Shown here piece after piece: positions 43,370 through 56,130 of a stretch of DNA of 64,000 bases. Origin of the DNA: Bryum argenteum (lineage: Eukaryota > Streptophyta > Bryopsida > Bryales > Bryaceae); contig CM073324.1 in assembly GCA_037043015.1 (NCBI GenBank), forward strand, positions 2,597,413 through 2,661,412, given 5' to 3'. Made by a program: the position numbers and the translations under genes. The notes beneath the pieces are model-generated. The model was given only the letters and a program-made list of their open reading frames with translations, made no database searches and was not told the origin of the DNA. The first letter of the stretch is position 1; every line of letters begins with the position of its first letter.

Positions 43370-44290
43370 ACCAACAAACTTTTTGCAATGGAAAAATCAC
43401 TTGAATTAGAAACTTTTTCACCTTTGACATCTCATTTACACACCTGCACCAAAATAAATTATCAAAAAGTTTATTGGCTCTTATCATAGCAATGCAGTGG
43501 TGAAATTGTGAAAACTGTCAAAATATTCACAAAGGAAAAGTAGTCCACAACTAGACCCTTTGCTCTCACATCTTCGATCTACTTAAGATTTCTACCACTA
43601 AATCTAGAGTCTAGATGGATTCTAGCCCAAAAAATAAAGTTGAAATCCAATAGTGGATGAAGGAGATATAGCTCCTCAAAAAACATGCATTTCACTACTT
43701 TCTTCATTGTAGGAACATCATTGCCAATCAAATACCAAAAGTAATTGGATTAAAATTCTCCCAACTACAAATCTCTTAGAAACTATCTCAAGATTATAAT
43801 TATAGACAAAATCTTAGGAGGAAATATTTATTATTTCACATATTTGGCTTGCAATAGTAGAACATGCCCCATTTTTGAAAACTCAAAAAAAAAACTACCT
43901 TCACTAATGTGGATGCCATTAGGTGATACTTCACTATGTGAGTGTGCAATTTTTGCCAAACAAAGTATATTTTATTTGCAACACAAACCACGTAATCTCA
44001 TCAAAAACAAAAATTTGGATGAAGAAGCTATGGCATTTCAAAGGTTCTTGCCCTTCATTCAAAATCTATAAAAGCGCAATTGGGTATTTGGGTTCGTTTA
44101 GGGTTACTAGCTCACAGCACTGGACGCGACTAAACTTAGTCATACAAAATCAAGCAAGCATTGATTTAACTATCACGACAAAAGAAGTCATGTAGCAAAA
44201 GGTATATATGTAGAACTGAAAAATTATTAGTATATATAGTCATACAAATTATTTGATGGTATGTGATAGTAGTATATTGTGCTCAATTGA
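43370..44290. repeat. Dispersed repeat family, copy B
   Basis: Shares with copy A, in the same order, TCATCAAAAACAAAAATTTG, GATGAAGAAGCTATGGCATT, CTTGCCCTTCATTCAAAATC, CAAGCAAGCATTGATTTAA, AAAGAAGTCATG and ATTAGTATATAT. Its 5' part (TGAAATCCAATAGTGGATG, GGAGATATAGCTCCTCAAA) matches copy C at about 56,010-56,050. Short frames inside it are spurious. Confidence 0.75.
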
Positions 44291-46370
44291 GTAGATCATT
44301 ATGAAAGTAAGGATGTTTCACTTGCTTGTTTGCATTTTAATTTCCATTTCTACATTAGTTTTTTGCATCAAAAGCTACATTTTTAGTCTTCCTACTTAGA
44401 TCGTCTACAAAAAGAAGCACTCTAGACTTGGTAGCAAGAAGAGCGATAATGAAAAATACGCAAAAATAAGAATGACAATGAGAGAAATAAGGGAAGTAAG
44501 AGAATGAGAGAATGAGAACATTACCAAATGCACTGCATTGTAAAGCTACCATAAATCTAATTATAATTTGAGCCTACTTTTAAGCTAATTATAATATTAG
44601 TACTATCACCTATTTCATTTAATTTTATTCTTATCTAGTATGTCAAAAAGCTCTAATCTATTAGTTGATAAGTTGATAAGTTTATTAGCTTCGGTGATAA
44701 GGCTTTAACGGGCCTCATGGATCATACAGCTTATGGGGTCATAAGACTCAAGGTAATGAGAGGCTTTATGAGGGAGGTTAGGAGGCTAATAGGGTCGATG
44801 GTGAGAGGTGTGTGATAGGGAGGCTTACATGGGGTCATAGGGCAATTCTATGGTGGTAGGAGGTCCCTCACATGAGAGAGTTACAGTTTACAAGGCTCAA
44901 GGTAATAGGAGGTCGAGGCTAGGGTAGTGATAGGGTCCATGGTAATAGGCGGACCTCACATGGGATCATAGGAGCATTCTGTGGTGATTGTGGGTACCTT
45001 ACGTAAATGGGTTGCATAATCTCTCCATTCGCATGTGCTCCAAACTAACGGCATGGAGTTGCCATCTGTTTCTCACTCGGATCTCATTTGCTTCTCATCT
45101 ACTTCTCATGTGCTTTGTGATAGTGTGAGAGGGGTTTGAGATAGATCATTGAATTTTTGGATGTGATGATGTAGAAGTCTCCACATAGTTTTTGCCGAAG
45201 AGGACAAAGACAACATGCTTCGGTTCCGAAGCCTGCAGTCACTCACAATGTAATTTGGTATTTTACTTTAGACTATGTTGCAATCAACTTGCCGATTTTT
45301 CACAAACCAGACTTAGTAGTGCAGTACATCAAATATTGCAATAGTGACAAGATATCTGTATGGATATTCTCTACATTAATACTTTACACAAATCTTGACC
45401 ATCTTATTGGTCGTAGATAGTGAAATAGGAATTGAAATCCCCTGCAACTTCAACCAATCGCTAGAAATTGATGTAAAATGAAGAAGGTTATCTTTTTAAG
45501 TGTTATCAATTCACTTGGTTCTTTTGGACATTTTTTCAAACCAGCAAGTAGGCTACGTGAACTCGACTTCCACCACAAATAAAAGGGAACATGAGACTAA
45601 ATTCCGATTGATCTGCCAACAAAATTGCAAATCTTCATTCAGCAAAATGCACGGAAACACGCACAGTACTTGCATTCAGTCAGCTAATTCGGAATGCACG
45701 TGGTCCAAGACATGAGAAAATCGAAACGGGACTGGAAATGAAGTTCCAAATTCCACGGATGTAATATTAACATTGACAGAACATTCTGGTTTCTGCTCTC
45801 AACAAAGATGTCACTACTATCAACACCATGAAAATGTCCAAAATGAGGTGCTTCACGTCTATGGTCTTAAATGACCCTTGCCAATACGTCATCACAGGGC
45901 CTGCTCACATCCGTCATGGCTGAAGATAACCACGGTGGGACGTTCATATCGTACACGGAAAGAAGTTTTCCAGAGCCGAGCCTGCACACAGTAAAACGGT
46001 GGATTGAGATTATCTGTATACAACCACACTCCCCACGCACTAGTTCACGGGCATCCACTACCACACGTGAAGACTTTCATCGAAGTACCGGTCACACATA
46101 CCTGGATACTCTTCACATATCACTATTTCACAATCTCCTGCTCGTTTGGCAATCGCAAGCGGGATCTCGAAATGGAGAACATAGTTGGAGATGAATCCAA
46201 AGTGGGCCTCACATCGTGTGGTGATGGATCCACATTGGGCCCCGAGGGAATAGCCTTGCGATGTGATGGAGAGATCTGCCACTCTGAATTCGGCATATCC
46301 TTTGAGCCAGATAAAATCTTAAAAGTGGAGGTTTGCCTTGTAACTTGTACATCGGTTCCTTCAGCTAAAT
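44291..46370. other. Intergenic region downstream of INTS3
   Basis: No gene is supported. Positions about 44,750-45,000 hold loosely repeated TCATAGG, GGTAATAGG and CCTCACATG words. The 3' untranslated region of the minus-strand INTS3 gene should occupy part of 45,700-46,370; overlapping short frames there have no family signature. Confidence 0.4.
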
Positions 46371-49300
46371 TCACGAGTTCTCATCGACATTCTCCATTAA
46401 AATATCTGCACCTTGCACGTCGTTACTTCCCACAACTTTCAGCAGAGCACGTCGGATCTCCTCAGCGCGACGAGCAATTTTCTCATCTGCACAAATTCTG
46501 CCGTCCTTGGACACTTGAAATGCATCCAGAAGCTCTGTCACAGTTGCAAAGCTCACCTTCTCTAACCTGCAAAATGAACAACGGGTTAAATCCGACCCTG
46601 TCCAGAAGGTGCAACTGCATCTAACAACCTCGTTCTACGCAAAATTGCTAGCCCGGAGGAAAAGTAACACTGCAGTATGATGCTTTGCTCGGACTAGCCT
46701 CCAGTCGGGGAAAAGGCACAAAGGCGTAAGTCTAACAGACAACTCTGCATTTCGAGCTACAAGGGGAGGAGGAACAAATGCACACCTTTTCGCTTCTACT
46801 TTCCCATTGTTCTCTTCATCACCTTCACTCCTAAACCGCCCCTCCTCACATAACTGCTGCAAGCTTGAAAGCAGAACCGAATAATGTGTAGACATCCACC
46901 CCGTCATCACAACAGCCACAAACCGCCCGAACTTTGCACTCTGTGACAATACTGCACCCAATAGTGCCGCTCCAGGCGTTTGTGTCCGTAAGACTGAAAT
47001 CAGTCCCGATAAAGCATCTCCGTGCACATCTGGATTCACCACTGCCAGACTCAACTCCACCACCTGCCAACAAAAGAACATTGACGAACTCAAAATCCCA
47101 TCCCTCCACAGATGGTCACGTACGCAACCACCCTCAAGCATCTTCTCGAAATCATCCACTCCTACAACGAACACTACAACACCCTGCTCCCGATTCTTGC
47201 AGTCCGAACGATTCAACGACTCTCCCACACACATACATAGAAGGGAAGTAAACGACTCACCTGAAGAGCCGGAGTTGGACTAACAGCCAGAACTTCGGCG
47301 CACATCAATCGCCAGAAAAACTGTTGTTCGATGGAATCCCAACTCAACGAACACTTAATCAGTCGTGCTATGGACTCCACATCCCTTCCCACAACAGAAA
47401 ACTCTCCTACTGTCACCCAATACTCATAATTCGCAAGCTCCACTGGATCCACCGTTGCCATTAACAGCGAAACTATGGCTTCCTTCCCACTCGCCATATG
47501 AGCAAGGTGCCGGAAAACTGAAGGGAACACCCTTGCAAGTCTTCGCATGTCCCAAGTAAGACAAGTTTCCAGATCCCTAATCAGAACATCGTCGGGACAC
47601 TTCAAATCTACTTTATGCGTTCCATCATCCATTACGCCACTCTTCGACTCCTGCGTTTCAAAGCCTGTGGAATTGTGATTTGCCGTAAAATTCAACTCGC
47701 CACCCTCACATGATGAATGTCCCTTGATTAACTGCCTTATAAACTCCTGGTACGCTTTGAAACCACTGTCCACAGAAATGTCTGAATCCGCATCTTTTGA
47801 CTGGGGTTCGCTATCATTTTCCACGATACTGCTCTTTGTTTGGTGGTTCCCCATCACATCGCCACCATTACTGCGGTACTCCTGGGATGAATTGCTCGAC
47901 TTCTCTGTCCCTTCTCCAACTGCATTTACATTGTTTGCTACACCACTCTTAACCCCGTCCTCCGCTTCACACTCTCCTAGAATGCCCGTCACCCCCGACC
48001 TGCTTGACAGGAGCAGCTTTACCTCTTCTGCAAGCCTGACACAACCACGAGCACAACCTCAGTCACTAAACAAATTCCACCACCCAAAACACGGTACAGG
48101 AGATGATTGCACATAGAGCAAATTATCAAGTCCAGTCCAGCATACCTCGAAACGTAGCACAGCAGCCTTGGTCCAACTGCAAGCCCTTCGCAATGCCAAG
48201 CCACGAGCAACCTCCGCATTTGAGGGTGATTGTTCCCAACGTACATGTGTAACAATTTGCTAGTTAAGGATTTCATTTCATCACCATCACTATCTCCTGG
48301 GGATGATCTCAGAGCTCCGAATAATTCGTAACCACCACACTTAACAACCCCTACAATTTGACTAGCAAATCTTTCAACAGCCAGAGCGGATGACGAGAAC
48401 ATGTCGGGCGCATGGTTAACTGCAGCTGACTCTCGGTTCGACTCCGCCACATGTAGATTCTCCACTTTGGCGAGCTTCCCACTTTGAATCTGATCTGAGG
48501 CAGCGATAAAATATGAGAGCAACTTCTCCAGTGCAACCGACGCACTCTCTTCCGACTTCGTCAAAGCTTCCGTCAATCCGTCCAGAAGCACCTGCATTTC
48601 TGAAAGTGCAGACTCTGGTGCTCCTATCAATAAGAAAAACCCAAAATGAGAATAACATAAAAACTGAACTATACCAGGCCAAAAGAACTCTCATCCACAC
48701 GCTGCGGAAATGGTAACACAAGTTGAAGACACATAATGACAGAATGAACAGTGATACTGAAAAACAGGGGCCAGTGCTAGAGACAATAAGGGCGGATAAA
48801 ACGAGGCGGATAACACAAGGATAGTGCATCCAATGAAAATAGACCAGATGCAAGTTCCACCAAGATCTTTGCTACTTGCCTCAATCCTCTCACGTATCTT
48901 TTCACCATTAACAAACAGAAATGAGGCTCACCTGCACGTCTTCTTTTCCTATTCGTACTCTCTCCTACATCACCGAGTTTCATCTCCTCCCCACTCACTC
49001 CACCGCCGTCCGTTCCCACACCACCTCCAGCTGATGCCTGCCCATCTCCACCACCAGGCACGTAGTTTACCATGCCGCCCAATCTCATACTGCCATCCAT
49101 TCCCGCTGCTTCAGGCCTGTACTGCCTTCCTGCATCTCCTGTCTCTGGCTTACAGTACGATGGAAAATATGCGTTCAACTTCTCTCGAAGACCCCCTGCC
49201 ACCAAAACGTTCGCTGACAGAGGTTCCAGTGACCGCACCACACCCTTCCCTACCAGAATGTCGATCGATCCTGTCACACCCTTCACAATCAACTCACGCC

Positions 49301-50921
49301 GAACCGGGTCGTAGTTCTCTACCAACAGAAACAAAAACTCCAACAGGGAGTTCGTCATGTCTACGTACTTCGGGATCGAGTGCACTGTCAGCAGAATCGC
49401 TGGCTCGATATTCATGATGTTCTCTGCCTTCGAAAAAAACAGCCAGTCGTAGAACAATGCCAGCTTCGCATTTGCCTCCACGTGGTTGCTCTTGCAGCAC
49501 TTCATCAGCCACCCCACTATAGCCCACCGAGGACATATATCCGACTGCAATATCTGGTTCGTTGGGTGGATGCAACAGCAGATGAACCGGATCAGGTCGC
49601 ACACCAGACTCTCGCTCTCACCCGTAAACAGATACCGCTGCGCGAACCATGTCTGGTACCTCCGCTGGTTTCCCATCCGAACACTCGTCAGCATGAACCT
49701 TATCTGCGTCTCCATGTCTGGAGTCACTCGAGATGCCAAGTACCGCGTCGGCGTCCTCATTACATACAGCTGCCCGATGTCTGTGAAGCCCGCCGCCTTA
49801 AACACACCCGGATTCGACAACAGATCCCGCCACACCACTTCGATCTCGGGGACAAGAGCCACATCCTGAAGCAGACGAACAAGGTCGCGCCCGATCATCA
49901 GGCAATCCTGGAATCTCTCGCGCAGGACTTTCGTGCAGAACGCTATCTCCTTCTGCTTCAGCTCGTTCAGGGCTGCGGACTTTCCCATCAAGTGGTCCGC
50001 CAGCAATCGCAGATAAGTGTACAGAGCCATCGTGAACACCTGTGGCCTCTCATATACCCATTGCTCATGGCTCGCCATCACGTCCAACAGCTGGCTAGCC
50101 AACCAAACGTTCCCACTGCTCAGATCTCCACCCGCAATCTGCGACATGTACACAGTAAATCCTCCATCACAACAGCATGGCGTCACAACCAGGACGCTCG
50201 CATATGAGTACTGGATACCAATTTATGCAACTTAACCGCCCAAACGTGATCGCATTCGGATCTCTAGGAGCTCAATTGATCATCTACTACGAGTCAAGAA
50301 TGGAACATGTGACAAGAAGGAAGTATGCCCAACACTTTCAAGGATACAAACGCGTGTCGAGCGATACCATCTGCGATGACTGGCTTTGACAACCACCCTC
50401 TATGCCAAACTGGAAGCTACGACCCCACGTATCCATACCCAACCAGGAATAGGTGCACAGGGGGAACTTTTACGCACCTGTCGTAGAAGTGTTGTGCATA
50501 GGTTGTCGATGTCGGCAGCATTGTAGCTAATCAACTGCCTCAGCAGCCACAACACTTGATTCCTTGCCTGCTCCAGCAGCTTAGAATAACAGTCATTCAC
50601 CACTCGCGACATCACACCAACAAAACCAGAGTAACCATCTCCTGTGATGGTCGTCACGGCTGTCAGATGATGAAGGTAAGTAGCTGCAGCAGACGCTGGG
50701 GTCGTCAGCATGGCATATAAAAGCGCCTGGGGCAGCTGAGGGGTATTCGCCGTCGAGTGGGAGACGTTGAACGGCGGCGTCAATAGTGGCTGAAGGCTGG
50801 CATGCGCTTGCTGCAACTCCTTTTCCAGCTCTGTCGGGCTCTCAAAAGAATGCCTTTGCACGAGCTTGGAGACCGACATGGCTGCAGCTGGAGCCTGACT
50901 AGTCATACCCATTGCTGACAT
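46371..50921 (-). CDS. INTS3: Integrator complex subunit 3, six exons
   Basis: Exons: 50,478-50,921; 48,932-50,138; 48,146-48,623; 47,261-48,035; 46,786-47,063; 46,371-46,566. GT-AG junctions and phases agree, giving 1,125 residues, close to the family's length. The N-terminal INTS3 domain is clear: NQVLWLLRQLISYNAADIDN, then across the first junction RQ-IAGGDLSSGNVWLASQLL, ERPQVFTMALYTYLRLLADH, VWRDLLSNPGVFKAAGF, MRTPTRYLASRVTPDMETQI, RRYQTWFAQRYL and RFICCCIHPTNQILQSDICP. The C-terminal half has helical blocks (MRRLLVAWHCEGLAVGPRLL; MCAEVLAVSPTPAL). Integrator is a nuclear complex that terminates and processes Pol II transcripts, including snRNAs; INTS3 also joins the SOSS DNA-repair complex in animals. 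An acidic/glycine-rich linker (about 48,950-49,130) precedes a KRRRAG basic patch. Confidence 0.92.
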
Positions 50922-52830
50922 TTACTATATCAAGAGAAACTAACTGCCTCTCATGCCTCTACACGCATTTCCCAAACTTTTGTAATAACTACGTCTCATG
51001 TATACTAGAATATTGTATGCCAGGCTTCCCTGAAAAACAGCGCGAGAAATAAGGCCCATTTCTACACGTAGATGAAGTAGCTTAAAGGGATGCCGGACAA
51101 GCACAAACAGCTTATGTACAAGGCTCAAGTTCTACCTGTACAAAGCTAATTACGAGTGATCTACGCTTTCTACAATATGATCGAGCAGAAAGCCTCAGAT
51201 GTAACTGCTTGATTGAGGTAAATAGGGAGGAAAAGGAGAAAAAACGTTGTATAGTTGGGATATTCAACCGTAGGTGCTTCCGTCCTATCAAGTGACTAAT
51301 AAGTGCTACGAGGGTTTTATCAAGTCCCTACATCTAAACTGCGCTAGAATGTAACTGGATTCGTACTCCCCGAAAAGAGAACCCGTGTAAAGGCCATATT
51401 CCACTGCACCTTAAAGGGTCCAAGTATTGACGCACCATCGCGGGACTCTTTGCACATTTGTTAGGAAATTCGTATGCATTGATCTGCACATATTATACAC
51501 ACGCACTTTACGATACCATTCTACATGAAGACAATGAAATCCGATCACGAATAAAATCATAAACAACAACATTATCTCATCCCGCTTCAACTTTCCGGTC
51601 AGTGATTGCAGAGTCAGCAATGGGATGCATTTCTCATATGTCACCAATTAAAACATGAGCGGAGCCCTACTAACTACGCATGACTGTTTAGTATACCCTA
51701 TCAAATATAAAACTTAGATTCTGTTACAAATGACTAACCCTTAGAGTATGCATACCATCCAAAACCCTAGAAATAAAGAACTACTTAAAATAGACCCGTA
51801 AACCCCTATTTCCGAAATTTGCCGGCTGAAGATCTAAGATTTGAGAACCGACATCTGTAAATCTTCGAAAGATGGTCAATATTTGTGCATCTAGCAGTAC
51901 GGTACGTCTTTAAATGGATACGGAATAAGTTGCGATAAGAATTAACTATTGGCTGCCGAAGTGGACTTTCTATTCTGAGTTAGCCTTTCTCTATTCGCTA
52001 AATAATCATATCTTTAGCCATGTCAGAGCTGTGATCGGAACCCTAGACAATGAAACATTAATCACCTTCATCTTTATTTAAAAGCGATGCGACTATCCAA
52101 ATCATGCAGAAAATCACGGAGCAGTAGAACAAACTTGAATACAACGAACACGTGCTTTCAGCAAGCAAATGAACACAGACAACAAGAATATTCTCAACAA
52201 CATTGTCAAGAAACATGTCAACCTCCACTGATTGATGATCTTCTTCCTCGGCAAGGCAATCCAATTGATGAGAACCTCAATTCTCCACAATCAAAAACTA
52301 AAAACTTGTGCCAATCTCATAAAATTAGGGTTTAAGCACACTTGCCAAAAATCATCAAAAACTTTAAACAACGATTGCCAAATCTTGAACTCTGAAACCT
52401 CAGTATATCAAGTCAAGAACGCCCGAAAGAGTGATTAAATTAGGGCAGAAAGAAGAGGCAGAGTACGTACCGAGCAACAACAACAAGCGGAAGGTGAGAA
52501 ACGAAATCCAAAGCCCCAAAGCTCCATAATCGCTCGCAAGCGGAGTGTTCAAATCATCAATGAAAGGGGGGGGGGGGGGACAGGACAGCGACCAGCCGCA
52601 ACAGGAATAAAAGCCAATCCGCTACTGTAATGGGAGACCTAGAACGACGACAGCCAAAATTCGCAGAAAATTCCGAATCAGGCGATCGAGAGCTCGTTGG
52701 GAAGCGTGCGAGGAATGCGAGATCCGTGGCGCGGAATCATGACAAGAAACCGAAAAAATTGTGGCTCCGCTGAGAGCGAGCTCACTCCCTCGCTCGGTGG
52801 CGAGAGTAGGAGACTGGGCCATGGAGCGCC
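50922..52830 (-). other. Presumed INTS3 5' untranslated region and introns
   Basis: Between the INTS3 start codon (50,919-50,921) and a TATA-like box at 52,833 no conserved coding frame is seen. The spacing implies one or more 5' untranslated exons and introns, or a start of transcription closer to 50,921. Positions 52,566-52,580 are a G-run. Confidence 0.4.
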
Positions 52831-52832
52831 CG

Positions 52833-52839
52833 TTTTATA
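52833..52839 (-). promoter_or_regulatory. TATA-like box, possible INTS3 promoter
   Basis: TATAAAA on the minus strand in a locally GC-richer block (52,600-52,900). Its link to INTS3, about 1.9 kb upstream of the start codon, depends on unseen 5' untranslated exons. Confidence 0.35.
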
Positions 52840-52845
52840 GAACCC

Positions 52846-53854
52846 CCGTGGCTGCCCGCTGCCCGTCCATGGATGGATGGAGCACACTTTCATCCATTTG
52901 TCTCCTTCGCCCCTTTCAGCTTTATTATCCTGGTTGCAACTTTTCTATTGATAAATGGCAGCCTGCAAATCATGACATGCACTTTCCTTGTTGCTTCTTC
53001 TCTAATATTTTGCATGGTGAATATACGGTGGGTGTTTTATGATCTTGATGTGGGGTCTTGGAACTCAGAGGATACTGTACCTCCCTCAAAGGACATGAGA
53101 TTGAAGAATCAAAAAGGTGGAAGACATCCACTACTTGCCGGAGTGGGTATCTGGGGAGGGAAAGAACAAGGGTGCTTTCTTAAAAGGAATAAATTGTCTA
53201 AACTTCCATCTTGGAAGCAAGCAAGGGAGACGATGAAGTGTAGGCTTAAGTATACGCAGTGGGTATAGGGTAAGTACACCTATTTGTAAATAATTAAGCC
53301 ATTCACCATACCTAGAGTAATGACACTTGTATTTTACTATTTTTCAGTGATTAGCAAATAGATTGCAGTTGGAAATTTGTTTGCAATTTTTTTATAAGCC
53401 TAGTGTAGCCTTGCCTATAACTGAACACTCTAAATATGTACATGCAAAGGTCGGCTAATGTAAGAAAAAAAGTGAGAAATTCTAGGAAGGAGGTTGTCGG
53501 ATGAAAGGGGGTGCGTTTGGATATAGATGTATCTATCCTACATTACCTATTGTAAATAATAGGGCTGGAAATGCACAAAAACTTTTTCAAGGAAGGTATC
53601 GGGCATATTGTTTAGGTACCAAAAAAAAAAAAAAAAAATAAGTGAAGAATTGCGATTGAATTTTTAGAGTTTCTGATTGAGATATATGCACGTATAATCG
53701 AACGTTTTAAGAGTTTTGGTATTTTTTTCTGGGGATTTAAGAGGAGGATTTAAGAGGAGGACAGTGTTTTAAGATGTAGAGGGACGGAAAGACAAATACA
53801 TGAGATTTTTTGAGTGTTAGTATTGAATCAAATATTTACTTATAAATAAAAAAG
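52846..53854. other. Intergenic, no gene supported
   Basis: A plus-strand frame at 52,873-53,268 (131 codons) has a hydrophobic start (ILVATFLLINGSLQIMTCTF) but no recognised domain and no splice support. The rest is AT-rich. Confidence 0.35.
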
Positions 53855-55440
53855 AAGTTGGTTATCACATGATATATAGGGTGACCTATAATCAACAATT
53901 GAGATGCATGTATTTAATCATGGTGAAATAAACTCATGTCAGTTTTTGCTTTCACAAAGTTAAAAAAATATTTGATGTTGTTGAGTGTGTAATATGTTGG
54001 TCGTTAAGTTGGTAATAGCATTTAAGTTGTGCACTTATAAATCAATATCGCTATTATGTTTCATGCTAAACGTGAATACGGAATTAAAAATTGGCATACT
54101 ACTATTAGGTGTTTTTCATTTAGATTCAATCAAGTAGATTAGCTTTGCATATAGGTGAAGAGGTTTATTAAAGAGGGTCTATAAATAATGTGTTCATTAG
54201 TTTCCACAATGGTTGAATGAACTAGTATAAGCTTTGATGAATATATGGATGATTTTTTACCTCTTATAGAAACTGATAATGTCATATATGTATGAGTGAA
54301 TTCTTTTCTTAAAATGTTTATTGTGGGCTACAAATTTTTTTATGATAAAAAGTAGTAACTACACAGGAAAATTAGACTCCCTTTTGTCCAAACATGATAT
54401 TTTTCTACAATCCACATTGTGGTAGATACAAAGTAAGTCAGAAGTCACAGTAAATCATATGGAGTGGTCACATACGTGTGATTAGAGATATATATATCAT
54501 TTTCTTGATAATGAGGACATGATCCTCTATGAGCTTCTACGATATGCCATATCTTCACATCAACAAGCTCATCATTTTGGAGTTTCTAAAGGATACCATT
54601 TATTCACAACAAGGCTTTGACCTTCTACACAAATGATTACATCACAAGAAAAAACTCATTCTTTTAGAACTTCTATAGATCTCTATTATATTCACCATAT
54701 TGAGGACGAGATACTCTTGCATCTATTAGAAGATGTCATTACGTCAGAGTAAAGCGTTGGTTCCATTAGAACGTCAAAAAATTCCTCATTTTCCCTTTAA
54801 CAAGAACCTGATCCTCTTTGAATATTTAGAAGTTACAATGAGGAGTTATATTCATTTGAGTTGCCACAGAACAATCTTTATCATTTTCCCCCTAATAAAA
54901 ACCTTATCATCTTTGAGTTTCTAAAAGATGTCATTTATTCACAACAAGGAACTTCTATAAATCTTTGTTATTTTCTCCGTATTGAGCAACTGATCCTCTT
55001 TGAGCTTTCAGAAAAAGATGTATCTTCACAACCAGAAGTTAACTCCAAATGAGTTGTTAAAAAATTATGTCCTTTTCTCTCAATTAAAAAAGTAAGTGGA
55101 TAAGCTGGTTAATACATGTATAAGGTGACCTACAACCAACAATAAACACGCATGTACCTTATCATGGTAACATGGACACATGTTAGCTTGCTTTCACAAA
55201 GTTGACAAAATCTTTTGAAATTGTAAAGTGTTTAATATGTTGAATGTTGAAAAATTGTATGTTTCAATGATATAAAGTTGGTTATAGCACTTGTAATTCA
55301 CATATATAAGTCATTATTCCTCTTTTTCCAAAAACATAAATATAGAAGCAAAAATAGAAAGACTTATAATAAGTGCCTTCTTTTAGATTGACTTGCTTTG
55401 CATAGACGAGGTTTGTTGAATGGAGTGCATAGCTTGTTTG
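53855..55440. repeat. Pair of about 330-bp direct repeats flanking a tandem array
   Basis: About 53,855-54,180 and 55,095-55,440 share in order AAGTTGGTTA/AAGCTGGTTA, GGTGACCTA(T/C)AA, GCATGTA, TGCTTTCACAAAGTT, AATATGTTG, AAGTTGGT(T/A)ATAGCA, and a TAGATT...GCTTTGCATA(T/G)A ending. They are diverged by many substitutions. The spacing could fit LTRs of a decayed small retroelement, but there is no tRNA primer site or coding sequence to support that. Confidence 0.55.
54500..55060. repeat. Diverged tandem array
   Basis: Repeated words such as ATCCTCT(T/A)TGAGCTT, TTTGAGTTTCTAAAAGATG, TTTATTCACAACAAGG and GAACTTCTAT(A/)GATCT recur at roughly 80-170-bp intervals. Copies are too diverged for exact unit boundaries. 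No coding potential is supported. Confidence 0.6.
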
Positions 55441-55559
55441 CTAGTTGGGACTGTTTTGAGCACATGAGAAGTGCAGGTCTTAATTCTTGAATGTCCTTGC
55501 CATTTTTTAGTCAAAAAACATAGGTTTTTGAAAGCTTTATACACGGAAATAAAAAGAAG

Positions 55560-56130
55560 TTATTCAGATCTCAACCGTAAAATCATGTAGTACGTTTTGT
55601 GTAAGTCATGTGGGTCAAATTTTGATTCATGAGGCCTTATGGATTGCAAGATCGTAATGTATTTGTACTCAAAACGATCATGAAATTTTAGCGTTTTCAC
55701 TTGGGAGTGGAAATACTATTAACAAATCAATTGCAATCAAAAGCTCACCAACAAGAAAGTTGTTTAACTTCATCTCGGAAACACTCTTGAACAAAAATAA
55801 ACACTTAGAAAAGTAAATTCTTGACTCAAATAATCGCCTTGCAATGGTGAAAAATTGCCTCATACTTTACGAAGGAATATTTAATAGTTCAACTCTTAAC
55901 CACTTGCACTAAAAATCCATTCCATATCTTCAAAAAGTATTGCTTGACTTTAAGTTTTTTACCGTAAGAACTAAACTTCCATTGGATTTCAACGCAAAAA
56001 TCAAACTGAAATCCAATAATAGATGTAGGAGATACAACTCCTCAAAGACCATGCATTTTTTGGGTTCAATTTTTGGATCCAAGGACGCTAAGGGATTAGT
56101 GATTATATAAGTGGTTCTTAACATCTCATA
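55560..56130. repeat. Dispersed repeat family, copy C
   Basis: Shares GTCATGTGGGTCAAA, TCATGAGGCCTTA, and ATCATGAAATTT with copy A (37,590-37,690), and TGAAATCCAATA, GGAGATA(C/T)A(A/G)CTCCTCAAA with copy B. Decayed and non-coding. Confidence 0.65.

Noticed and set aside
48824-50207. Long plus-strand frames of 197 and 275 codons
   Set aside because: They are antisense shadows of the INTS3 coding exons and have no family signature.
52873-53268. 131-codon plus-strand frame as a membrane protein
   Set aside because: A hydrophobic stretch alone is weak evidence. There is no domain, and the frame overlaps the presumed INTS3 promoter region.
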